Assembly: GCA_004123355.1 (NCBI GenBank)
Contig: SCHM01000003.1
Span: forward strand, 1,488,001-1,552,000
Reading direction: 5' to 3'
DNA from: Amphirosellinia nigrospora
Taxonomy: Eukaryota > Ascomycota > Sordariomycetes > Xylariales > Xylariaceae
DNA: 64,000 nucleotides
Every line of letters begins with the position of its first letter. Position 1 is the stretch's first letter. Positions 36,748 through 47,915 of this stretch are shown here, piece by piece. The notes below the pieces were generated by a model, which saw only the letters and a list, made by a program, of their open reading frames with translations, did no database searches and was not told the origin of the DNA. The translations under genes and the position numbers were made by a program.

Positions 36748-38700
36748 ATGCTTGCTTCTGCCCAAGTCCCCGCCCTCCTGGCCTTTGCCGCTGCTGCTTT
36801 GGCATTGCCAACTGAGGTGCCCATGTCTCTGTTCGAGACGGTCAAGTCTGCACCTAACGGTTGGGCTATGAGCGGCCCGGCCACCAAGGATGAAACTATC
36901 GAGCTTCGATTCAATCTCGCTAAGCAGAACACTGCACAATTTCAAGAGCTAGCACTAAACGTACGTCATCTTCCTTTTTGATATAGGGCATCAGCCATCT
37001 TAATATCCCACTCTTTCTACGAACACTTCTCCCTGGATGGATGGTATACAGAATGTTTTAAGGCTAATGTCATATTATGAGACAGAATACTAACATGATA
37101 TAGATTGCTACCCCCGGTCATGCCCAATACGGGAAACACTTGACCTTAAAGCAGATTGATGCCATAGTTGCTCCCAAGCCTGAGTCCAAAGATCTCCTCT
37201 TCCAGTGGCTCGGCAACCACAGCTTGGCCAACGGTGCTACTTTGAATAGTCGCGGAAACGTGGTCAAAGTCAACGCCACAGTTCGCCAAGCTGAAGCGCT
37301 CTTGCATGCCAATTACAACTCTTACATCGATACAAAGACTGGTGCACAAGCGTCTCGGGCCCTTTCGATCCATATCCCACAGGCTCTTGTTGGTCATATC
37401 GACATGATCCAGCCTACAACCTTCTTTGGCCTCAAGCCTCTCATTCCTACAGCCAGAAACGGGAACCTCAGTTCCCTCGCTCAGACAGTCCCTAGCACGC
37501 TCGCCCAATTGTATGAATTTGGCGACGCCCCGAAGCTGACTAGCGGGATTATGGGCATTGCTGGTTTCCAAGGACAAACAGCGAGCCACCGGGATCTTTC
37601 CATTTTCATGGATCACTATGCCGTGCTAGGAAACGCGGACCATGATTTCACATGTGTCTCCGTCAATGGTGGCGAGTGCCCGACGGACGTTAGGGATTAC
37701 GGCCTAGAGGGGAACTTAGATACTCAGTACGCGGCCGCCATTACAAGTGAGATCCCTAACATGTACTACTCCACTGGAGGTGAAACGTATGACTTTTTTG
37801 AGGACCTCGCCAATTATCTCCTGAGTCTTGATGCGGCCTCACAGCCCAATGTGCTCTCGGTGTCTTACGGCGGCGAAGAGACCCTGTTTGGCTTGAGCCT
37901 TGCTGAAGCTACCTGCAATGTGTTTGCCGAACTCGGTGCTGCGGGTGTCTCTATTATCTTCGCATCTGGTGACTCTGGGGTCGGAGATAGTTGCAGTATT
38001 GATGGACAAGACGCTTATGAGCCTTTCTTTCCTGCCGGCTGCCCCTGGGTGACCACGGTCGGTGGTACGTCCGGTAGCGGGCAGGAGGTTGTCTGGTCCA
38101 GCTCTGGAGGTGGATTCTCAAACTTTTTCGGTCGTCCCTCATGGCAAAACTCGATAGTTTCCTCATGGTTGGCCTCAAACCCGGACGGAAATACGCAGTA
38201 CTATAACTCGTCTGGCCGTGCTTATCCTGACGTTGCCGCTGGTGCTGACTTTTTCGAGATCATCACTTTGGGCTCGGAAAAAGCGGTAAGCGGAACTTCT
38301 TGCGCCGCTCCTGTCTTCGCGGGCATAATCCAGCTCGTTAACTCTCAGCGTATTGATGCAGGAAAACCTGCTCTGGGTTTCCTGAACCCCTGGCTGGTAC
38401 GTCGTTTTGACTCGAACTTGAAGGCATACTTGGAACTAACATGCTGGGCTTTAGTATAGCCTCCCTTCCGGTGCTAACGGTCTAAACGACATTACCAGTG
38501 GCAGGAGCGATGGTTGCTTTGATACGACCATCTCCAAGCCCGGGTTCTCTGCCGTTCCTGTAAGTCGCAATATAGTTTCATGCAAATTATCCAGACTTGC
38601 CGTGCTGACAATGTTTAATTATTTGAAGGGATGGGATCCCGTCACTGGCTTAGGTAGCCCCAATTATCCCAAACTCCTTTCAGTTGGCATGGCTGTTTAG
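36748..38700 (+). CDS. Sedolisin family (S53) secreted peptidase, tripeptidyl-peptidase-like
   Basis: Acid serine-carboxyl peptidase, secreted. Exons 36,748-36,960, 37,104-38,396, 38,455-38,559 and 38,629-38,700; all three introns have GT-AG ends and keep phase, giving 560 residues. Signal peptide at residues 1-20 (LLAFAAAALALP). A long S53 propeptide (Pro-kumamolisin) contains WAMSGPATKDETIELRFNL and TPGHAQYGKHL. The catalytic Glu/Asp pair lies in DYGLEGNLDTQ (ExxxD), the oxyanion Asp in FASGDSGVGD, and the nucleophile Ser in VSGTSCAAPVFAG. The C-terminal calcium site is in GWDPVTGLGSPNYPKL. The frame is undamaged throughout, unlike most neighbours. Confidence 0.95.
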
Positions 38701-39497
38701 AAACACTGAAGCTTGAGAAATCAAATCAATACCCGGTTTGACGCCAGTTTACCCTCTTACAGGACATGCGCCCGGTAGTGTTTGATGTTGATTGATATCA
38801 TAATCAGCGGCTTGTTGATTTGGTATAGCACAATTCGGGTTTAAAAAAATATTTAGTAGGCCGACTTTCCTTTCAGGGCAACGAGCCTTCTCTACGCTTA
38901 CATAAGAGGTGATCGAACCCATTTACTTTCTTTTCTATGAAACATTAACGCGGAATGGATGAACAATCGTAGGGGTTATTTCAAATGACGCGGTGTAGCC
39001 ATTTGCTCTTTGAATCAACATCATTTTGCAAAAGCGATTATTAGCTCCCGTGACCCGGTAACGTGCCGGCGTTGCCCAACCTTATTTAGTACAACAATGA
39101 ACCTAATTGTACGGCATTCAATGGGAAAGTATGAGTTAATAAATCACTGGGTTACTTTGATTAACCCATACTGAATAATTAAGTTGCAGGGATTTCCCAG
39201 TTTCGGCTTACACTACGTAAAGCTAACAGCCGGCCAAATAAAAGTGAATTCATAAAGGCCGCGTCAGAGTCTGCCTAGGTTTCTTCAAATTTCGTAATTC
39301 CAAAACTAATACCGATTTCTTATTGTCAATATTTGTGAAGCTTATTTCGTGTTATGTTTTGAACGGACGATAGCTATATATAGGCACTTAATACCCATTC
39401 CCATCCCGTCACAACATTCTTCAAAAATCAACTTACAACTATTTACGAAAGGCCTCTCTATCCTTTGCTCTAAAACCACCACAATACTGTTTTCATC
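38701..39497. other. Intergenic between sedolisin and signal-peptide remnant
   Basis: AT-moderate DNA without recognisable gene. A TATATATA element near 39,373-39,380 precedes the small signal-peptide ORF by about 120 bp. Confidence 0.5.
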
Positions 39498-39551
39498 ATG
39501 AATCTACTTACTATTATTATTGCTCTTCAATCCGCGACAGCCGGTGTATAA
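39498..39551 (+). pseudogene. Orphan signal-peptide start of a lost secreted-protein gene
   Basis: ATG 39,498 opens a 17-codon frame, MNLLTIIIALQSATAGV, ending in TAA. It looks like a signal peptide with an AxA-type cleavage site. It is preceded by a plausible fungal promoter: TATATATA near 39,375, then a C/A-rich leader with CAACTTACAAC and ACCACCACAAT. No secreted-protein coding sequence follows before the minus-strand polygalacturonase. The gene body appears to have been lost or displaced. It could also be a chance ORF. Confidence 0.35.
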
Positions 39552-40248
39552 AATAGGCAAGGAACCTAAAGCCCCTAGATTGAAACCTAGAGCTATGGGG
39601 CGTTGCCTCGACTGGGCGTCGATTATGTCTAGCAAGATCTCCTAAACATAAACAGAAAATAATAGTGCTGACTTTGGAAGCCCCGTGTGTTTTTTTGTAG
39701 GTAGTCAAAAATAAGAAGGAAAAACTAGTAGAAGAAAAAGTAAACGGAACCGAAAAATAAAAGGCGGAATAAAAGTAGAAAAGGAGAATATGTTAGCAAC
39801 CTCCGGAATCGAACTGAAGCCGTCCGTGCGCCATCAGCTGCTTTACTGCGATGAGGAACTCTTAGAACACACGTAGAACACATATGCCTACGTCCGAGTC
39901 TTATTGATTCCTTTTTTTGATACCTAACTTATAATCTTGTCATTTTTTACAGCAGCGTCCAATATCAAAACACTTCTTTACTACGCTATCACTTTAAAAG
40001 TATTCTCGATGTGGACCGCAAAGTAACGTGATAACCAACTACATCACGAAACCATGGTACATTGATGTAAAAGGAAATCTTAATCAAATGCAAACAGTTA
40101 CTAGATTGAAGTAGGTCCTTACTTTCGATTTCAAATCAAAGAGAAAGATGTGCGGAATACACAAAATCTCTACACAGTTTACCCTAACCATCGGGCTCCG
40201 GTTCTATAATGACCCGGTCAACCGCAGCGCAAACGACTCAAGACCCCG
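39552..40248. other. Intergenic with purine-rich tract and tRNA-like fragment
   Basis: 39,705-39,790 is unusually A/G-rich on the + strand. It abuts a tRNA-like sequence on the minus strand. Nothing else recognised up to the polygalacturonase stop. Confidence 0.5.
39789..39858 (-). other. tRNA-like fragment with Pol III B box
   Basis: On the minus strand CAGTTCGATTCC matches the B box (GGTTCGANTCC) with one difference. It is followed by GGAGGTTGCTA, which could be an acceptor end, and a TTTT stretch. TCGCAGTAAAG upstream is a poor A box. No 5' acceptor strand pairs with GGTTGCT and the T stem has a mismatch, so this is not a functional tRNA gene. A tRNA pseudogene or SINE head is possible. 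Confidence 0.35.
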
Positions 40249-41706
40249 TCAGACATTGCAGGTGGCAACGCTAGGCACGTTCTGGCAAGACCCGTAGTCC
40301 TTACCGCCAGTAACTGTGACGCCCGACCAAGTCCAACCAGAGCAGGCACCGTTACCGCAAACAACGACGACGTTGTAGGCACCGCTCTCTACACCACCGG
40401 ATCCAGAAATGTTCTCAACAGTGAGGTCGGTAATAGGGACGCCGCTGGTCGGGTCTCCGTGGAGGTCACCTCCGTCGTAATTTTGCTCTATCAGGATGCC
40501 GTATCTGGGAAATTCAACGTTAGTTCAAATAAAGAAGAAGTTCTATGCCTCCAGCATTGAGCAGCAACTCAAGGATCACATACCCTGTGATATCTGTTAG
40601 AGTAATTCCACTGTATGTAACTCCCTTGATGGTACCGGTGGCCCCTGCAACGGCTTTTATGCGAATACCTGGAGTTGACCAAATTAGCAACCGCTTCCCA
40701 CGTCCCTGAAGTAGGTTAAACGCATTTGTGAGAAGAATCATACCGTTCACGGACTTTGTCACTGTGGTATCCTTGAAAGTGACATTCTCGACCGTGTTGT
40801 CGGAACGGCCTCCAACTGAGCCGATAGATAACCCGTGACCTCCGGAGCAGAGGCCGCCAGAAAATGTGATATCCTACCGCAACACGTTAGCCCAGTTCTA
40901 TCCTTTCCTCGCGACAGATTAACTTACTGTTCCGGAGTTGACGGCCACGCAGTCGTCTTGATTATACACTTTAGCTCCAGTGATAGTCACGCCGGAGCTA
41001 GAACCAATATCGAAGGCGTCCGTATTGTGGCCGCCTGCCGAGTCACCAGCAGAGTTATCAATGGTCATGTCAGTCACGGTCAGGCCCTCGCAACCATTGA
41101 TACTGACGGCTTGCACGGGCGTGTTCATGATATTCAGGTTGACAATGGAAGAAGAACCTGTTAGGTCATGAGCGGCGAAGAACTTAGGCTTCGTCTTCCC
41201 GCCATTACTACCGTCGCCATCCCACCATCGAGCGCCGTCGGGGTTAAGCACAGATCCACTTGCTCCCTCAATGGTGATGTCCTTACCCTCGATCTGGAGT
41301 AGCGGACCGTCCCATTCTTCGTAACCCCAGGTCGTTGTTCCCTCGAAGATAACCTATAGGTGAGGCATAGCAATTAGATTCATGTGTCTACCACTTTTTG
41401 AGTTTATATAGTAGAGTCTCCTCTTACATGGGTACCATCCTCTAGATCAGAGAGATCCAAAGTAGTGCCAGAGGGTACGGCGACGTTAGACAGAACGATA
41501 GTAGCACATGAAGCCTGGGACTTGCTAGCTGAAGAAGCACCCGCAGATCCAGAGAAGGTGCAGCTTGCCCGCTTCTGAAGAGAGTTGTCCAAAGAGGGTG
41601 CAGGGGTGACGGCGGGTGCAGCGACAGGGGCCCCAGCGACAGGGCTCGAGAGGGCACCGCTAGCCCCAAAGGCAGCGAGGAGGAGAGCAGAAGATGCGAA
41701 GATCAT
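40249..41706 (-). CDS. Endopolygalacturonase (GH28)
   Basis: Secreted pectin-degrading enzyme that hydrolyses alpha-1,4-galacturonan. Five exons (41,706-41,428; 41,353-40,928; 40,873-40,744; 40,668-40,584; 40,504-40,249) with canonical introns of 54-79 nt, giving 391 residues. The signal peptide is at the N-terminus ([20 protein letters not shown]), followed by a propeptide ending in a KR site (LQKR-ASCTF). All four GH28 signatures are present: NTD in [10 protein letters not shown] in [14 protein letters not shown] in [10 protein letters not shown], and RIK in IRIKAVAG. The start is ATG 41,706; a longer frame has no earlier ATG. The frame is intact. A TATA-like CTATAAGA lies about 90 bp upstream on the minus strand. 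Confidence 0.96.
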
Positions 41707-42771
41707 ATTGTCCAATTATGAGAGGAAGCGACTTGGCAATTGGCCTGGGACGACGAGACAAGCTTTGAGGCTCCCATGGCCAAGCAACTCTCTTATAGTA
41801 AAATCATGCCTTGCGTCGCAACGCCATGGTTCGTCTTTCAGAGAGATGCCGAAAAGGGTTGTCCGTCATTGTTTCCGTCCCTGGTCGAGTAGAAAGTCCG
41901 CCAATTGAACAATATTCCTGGCCCCAGGCTGGTGGACCTCATCTGAGACGTTCTTCTTGGGATCTCAGACTACGGTTCTTGGAACCTTGGCGTATTTCAT
42001 AAAAAGTTATTTTTACAGATGACGATAGATCCCGACGCTCGCAACTTGCATCTTCCCACATCGCCATCCTCACAAATGTTGAGTTTCCAATAACTCAAGA
42101 GATTTAGTCTAGCGTGTTTGTGGAACAGACCCGTCAATGATCTATCGCGCCGGAAACAGTAGCCGAAAGCTAGTCTGGCCTAAATCCTCCACCAATGATG
42201 CTCGTACTTTATGGGCCGGTGGACCTGTCTCAGATACACGCGATGCCCCATAGGTGACGCGCATACGCCAAATCCAGACGTGTTGCTGGAATAATAATTG
42301 TCATCTACTATCGACAGCACATCAACGGGGAAAATGTATGAAGCTCATCATCCACACCGGTTGGTTTCGGATTAACTCTCACCGAATACATTCAATTTAC
42401 TGAATTGACAAAGACCATTGCACTATACTAGTTGTTAGGTCTACACCTTATGAGCCTGGATTTCCTCAGGCAGATGCCCGAGCCGGCCAGAACACCACTG
42501 AACATCTAGATACCTAGAGTTTATCGACGAAACTTAGTTTGTACGAAAAGTGAGGATAGCCATCCAGTTCCTAGGCCGAGGGCGCTGTCCCTCACACTAT
42601 CATCTCTCATCACACATAATATGGCAACGCACAACGCTTTGCGATGTGGCCATGTAACCTTCTGCAATCGATTACGAAACAAGGTAATCCCATCATCATT
42701 CTCTGTCATTCGTTGAAGGTCTGTCCTTCAAATTCCCACCGAAGAATCCATCACAAGTAGAATCTCGTCTT
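41707..42771. other. Polygalacturonase promoter and intergenic DNA
   Basis: No gene. On the minus strand a TATA-like element lies near 41,793-41,799. A CTGGGG motif near 41,923 fits the CreA carbon-repression consensus SYGGRG. One short match is weak evidence. Confidence 0.45.
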
Positions 42772-44862
42772 TCACTCCTTCTCGTGAAATGTGTCACGAG
42801 GAGAGTGAGAATTGATGTTCTCCACGATCGGCTCCAATCCTCGAGTTGTCGCTGGGCGAGAGGCTACCCCTTGACCAGGGGCAGAGATTTTAACCGTGCC
42901 CAATTCGATGTCGCGGGTTAGTTGATCAAGTCTACTAATCCGCCTATGCGCTCTCCAAGCGGAGCGTCCAGAGTCGAACACGTCATCCATCTCTTCGAGG
43001 GTCAATCCCTTGGTCTCGGGCGCCGCGAGGGTCATGTGAATGAAGGCCAAGCCATTGAATGCGCCAAAGATCATGTACATCTTCCAGTTGATGGACCACA
43101 GCAGTGGTGGAACTGCGAAGGCGAGGACCATGTTCCAAAACCAGTTCGCGGCTGTCGAGAGGGAGACGGCCTTGGCGCGGACCTTGCTGGGGAAAATCTC
43201 GGCGGGGTAGGTCCAAGAGGTAGGACCCCAAGTTGTGGCGAACGATGCGACGAAGAGATACGAGGAGGCCACGATGCCTCGTGACGCGGCTGGCATATCC
43301 TTCACGATCCAGGTGATGTCTTTGCTTCCCGTGCCATCGTTTGGCTGGCCGTATGTAGCTTGGAGAGCTCCTGTTAAAATCAGTTAGCAATGCAATGAAA
43401 ATATTGATCAGAACCTGGGATGATGTCAACCTACCAGAAGTGAACAAGAGAATCATCATGAGGAAGGAACCGATCATCAGAGCAGGTCGACGACCAAATC
43501 TATCGAGGTAGATAATAGCCGGGAGAGTCAAGACAACATTGATAACGTATTGGATCACAGCCGACGTAAGGGGGAGCCGATTTGAGCGCTTTCCATGCTA
43601 CAACACTGGAGTCAGTTTTTGCCGATTGGGGCATGGATGATAAGGGTGTCCAAAACTTCGAGACATTGTCACGTCCCATCAATGAAACAGTGTGATCTGA
43701 AAGTTGGCAAACCAGGAAAGAAAGGGCTCCCAATATTACTCACATATAGACAATATAGTACATCATGATGTTCATTCCTGATAACTATATTGCAAAAAGG
43801 ATCAGTCAGTACACATGCACCAGTGATTGTATCCGAGAGAACAACGTACCTGCGACCACATCTGAATACTCATGCCCAAAACAACACGTTTGGCGACTCG
43901 GGGCTGGACGAGAGCCTTGAAGCTAGAGCAAGCCTCTTCTTCCTCAAAGCGCAATGCCTCCTGGATCTCACGATACTGGGCAAGGACCTTAGGATGGATG
44001 ACATCTCCATGACCATGCAACTGAGCCAGAACGTGAACAGCATCTTCCCAACGACCCTTGGAAGCCAGCCAGCGCGGGCTGTACGGAAGGAAGAAGAGAC
44101 GAAGAAGAGAATCACGGCAGGAATGATCTGGACACCCCAAGGAATACGGAATGCGGCCGTGGCTGGTTCGGATCATTGGGGCCACCGCCGATCTGAGCTG
44201 CACCGTACTGGATGAAGAATTGGATTAGAATTCCCCAGGTGATGGCCCACTGCTGAAGCGAGACGACGCGACCACGGATTTCCTTAGGTGCGATCTCAGA
44301 CTGGTAGATAGGAACGACTGATGAGGCGATACCGACGCAGAGACCAGCGATGGCGCGACCGGCACAGAGCATGCCGACATTGACAGAGGTGCATTGAATG
44401 CTAGAGTTGTCAGTGTCGTCGTCCTAATCGAAACGCCGTGTGTTCGCCTGGTATATGCGTAGACTTACATTGAACCGATGATCCAGAGAAGACACGAGAC
44501 TTGAATAGCTACCTTGCGCGAGAAGCGATCGGCGATGAAGGAGCTGATGAGCGAACCTGGCACAAGTCAGTTAGTTTTTAAGTGAATCGAATACTACCTT
44601 TCGCTCACGCACCGACAAGAGAACCTGCAGGCATCGAGGCCGTGATGCCACCCTGTCGGTAAGAGACGGGTTGTCGAAGTAGTTCTTGTAGGCCTGAGTA
44701 CCGATGACACCGCTCATGGAGCTGATATCGAAGCCGAAGAGGCCACCGCCTTGTGGATTGTTAGCATTGCCGCCCTGCAAGGGCCGATGCAGGATGCCGT
44801 CGCGGGTACTCACCGATGGCGGCGAAGCCGCAGATCACGTAAATATTGCTAGCTTGATACAT
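42772..44862 (-). CDS. MFS sugar transporter (frame interrupted)
   Basis: Major facilitator, sugar porter family, 12 membrane helices expected. Seven exons: 44,862-44,814, 44,749-44,613, 44,556-44,469, 44,400-43,850, 43,784-43,744, 43,597-43,435 and 43,370-42,772, all with canonical splice sites. Motifs: GGGLFGFDISSMSGVIGT in helix 1, ADRFSRK loop 2-3, GRAIAGLCVGIASSVVPIYQSEIAPKEIRGR, PYSPRWLASKGR, YLDRFGRRPALMIGS, and PAEIFPSKVRAKA plus PETKGLTLEEMDDVF near the end. Frame breaks lie near 44,645, 44,205, 44,125 and 43,570. The two middle ones are explained by one missing G of the coding strand each. It may import sugars released by the neighbouring polygalacturonase, but substrate is not deducible. 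Confidence 0.88.
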
Positions 44863-47800
44863 AGTTGCAGAGGGAGACCACTGCGTCTATGATTGCGTTG
44901 TCAATGAGAATTGCCAAACTCGAAATGCACGGCGTTGCAGAGTTGTTGGTGTTGTGTTTACAAAGTGGTTCAAGTTGCAATCAAGAACCGGAGTGAAATG
45001 TTGTGGGCAAAAGGAAGGAACATAAAAGACCTAAGTATTAGGAAGGTTTTATAAGGTGTAGGGAAATACGAAAGTACCTAGGTAGTATTCCGTATATAGG
45101 TTGAATAATATGTTAACCGGGTGGCATTTAACGCACAAGCACAACAGAACCATTCACTAGGGCCAACTCCATAACAAACATCATGTGACTAGATCAAAGA
45201 TTACAGGCCTACGGCAGTGAATAGCTGTCCTATTTCTATGCCAAATTTCACTAGCAGCCACTTACTCTATGGTTTAAATACGAACACTACATATCTAGCT
45301 ACAATCAACGGCCCCAGGGTAATACAACAGACGGCTGGCTGCGGCGGAAGTTGTCTAGAGCAGTGTACAGCGGTAATGCCATGTGGAAAAAAGTAATCCG
45401 CACGTATCAGTAACGCGGTTTTAGCTCAAGGAATAGGTAGATATTATGCTAATGATTAAAACTCATGTAGTGAATGGATTAACGAAGGCATCGCCAGTCA
45501 GGGAGCGATCAGTCACTTTTATTTTCCCCGCTACCACTCCTATTGTCTCTATAAGTAACTGAACAAACGTATATACAACAATAGAGAGTGACAGCAGTCT
45601 ACAGGGATATGACGTATTTAATAAAAACAATCACCCATGGGACTGTTTCCTCGTGGCATGCTATTCGCTTCCTAGGATGGAGAATAGGGTTCTTGCATAG
45701 CCTTTCCGTGACTGGCACAGCCTTAAGGATATATCCAAGGACATGACAGCATTCTTTGAACAATACTTCCGCACTGGAGATGGTAGGCTTGTGCCAATTC
45801 AAAGACGTCTATAAATGAAGTTAACTACTACTTCGAAGCAAAAAAAGCTGCCGTGTTGCTGTCAGACAGTGGGGATAGACCCATACAAACGCGTCAAATC
45901 CTACATATATAAAGTACCATATTTATTTAGTTTGTGAGGCCACAGATAACAACATCTGGACTAATTCCCACCCGCAGCAAATAGTCGTTTTTTGATAATT
46001 TGGGCCGTGCAGCATGTGTCAATAAGTACTGGCGCTCCTTCCAATTCTACGGTACTTAAGACTTCTTGTAGCGGGCATGAGCGTTCCTGCCCATATAATC
46101 CCAGCTACCAATGAGAAATCATGTTTTATGCTTCCCCACAGAAGGATAATCCTTATAGGGAAAGACATTCCGGGAACACAATGCCAGCAGCTCGGTTCTC
46201 CGATACACAATGGTATGGTGCAAAAAACTCCGGGTCGGCGGCACGCGACAATACGAGGTCCAGGTGCCAAACAAGACTAGTAGATTGCCTATTACAGCAA
46301 GCAGCAAGATATTTGCCTTACATGGTTGTTTCGCGGACAAGTATAATCCTAGAAATTTCTCGTTTGTCTGATCTTAGCTGTAAGAATTTCCGCTATCGTG
46401 TACCTAGAAACAAACGAAACAATTAATCAAGACGCCATAAGAGACGATTCTAATCATGACTTCACATTTTTTAATCTACCATTAGATGTTATGTAAAAGT
46501 AATCGTAGAATGTAGTGATTCGACAGATGGGCTTGAAATATTTCTAGATACTATATAACTCGAGCCATAATATCTTGGGTGATATTTGGGCAACAAAAAA
46601 ATCCAAGACGCTGAAGATGCCTATGCATGGTGGTTATAGCAAATAAGCTGCTTATTGTACACATTGTACGTTTGTGTGGTTACATTATTGGTTGGAGGGT
46701 TTTCTTACCTAAGGCTTGGCTGATATATTTCCAAGTGCTTGGCTGTCCAGCCGCAGAGAAGTCCAGGTACTGTTGGCTGCCGGTGTGTATATAAGAAAAT
46801 GTGCAAGATCAAAACATTAACGCCATTGCCCTTTTTGCGCCTTTCCCCTACAACACGTCTAACATAAATGGCGAAGTACTTAAGTAGATACCCGAACAAT
46901 GCCGGCGACGATATACTTAGCGACGCGACACGACGCGACTCCCACGCGTAAACCCCTTACTGCTAACACTAGGCAGCTGCCTTTCGAGGAAGGTAAATAC
47001 TTACATATCTCAAGTACACGTAATGATCAAAAAATCACCATATGGCAATAGCCTGGTCTCCTCTCCAACGCCAGACACGCAGTCTAGCAGCCAGTGAGAA
47101 AATTGTGGTGACAAGCACCGAGCATGACGCGTCTGAAAAATATCCAAGCTCATCATCTTAAAGAAGAATTCGATTCTTTTCTTTGAGTTAAGTTGAGTCA
47201 ACTCTTCAGCATCCGCGCACGCATGCAAACCCTGTGAAAATTTAGCAGGGCTCAAAAACTCACCCTCGCTCGCCATGAAGTTCTGCAAGCAAGCCAGGGG
47301 TGAGTTTTCAAGTCATAGACCCCAAAGAAGAAATAGCAATCAATCAATCATTTTGTCGGTATGTCACAGATAGTAAGTAACGTCTCGAAGCCTCGCCGTT
47401 AGCGATAAGTAAAGAAAAGAGCCATGTAAGAGCAGCCCACATCATATTTTTCCTTTCCCCCCGCCACTTGGCTATGTACGTATGTATGGATCTGCAATCA
47501 ACCTGGTTCCATGTCATGTGAAGTATGGCAAGGGTAAAGTATGTGTAAGAAGATAATGCAAAAAGAGGAACTGATAGGGCAGTAGATCGACGAGACTAAG
47601 CAATAGTCGAGTCACACTCCCGTCTTGCTATACAGGTTACCCTGACTTGGGTTCAGAAGTGGGTGAAAGGGCTTGAAATCAAACAGAAACGGGGTATCTC
47701 GATACGCGGCAGCCGAAAAACGCACAGATCCATAAGTCGTTTGTGAACCTCTATCAAATCACTCCCTGTTCTCCGTTCGCCGTCATTCTCCTCCATGACG

Positions 47801-47915
47801 CCAGTGATGGTCTCATGCATCGTAGTCGTACAGACCCATTGTCTATAGTTGTTGAATAAAAGTTTTATGGCTGCCGATCCTCTCCTATTTGAAAGATGGG
47901 CTGGGGATTTGGGAG
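44863..47915. other. 3-kb intergenic region, no gene recognised
   Basis: Upstream of the transporter and downstream of the poly(A) polymerase gene. Several frames are open on both strands around 46.0-46.4 kb, but none has a recognisable motif or codon pattern. No tRNA or repeat seen. Confidence 0.5.

Noticed and set aside
39789-39858. Functional tRNA gene on the minus strand
   Set aside because: B box is good, but there is no matching 5' acceptor strand, the A box is poor and the T stem has a mismatch.
46121-46426. 101-codon plus frame with overlapping minus frames
   Set aside because: Open on both strands, no motif, not near a convincing promoter.
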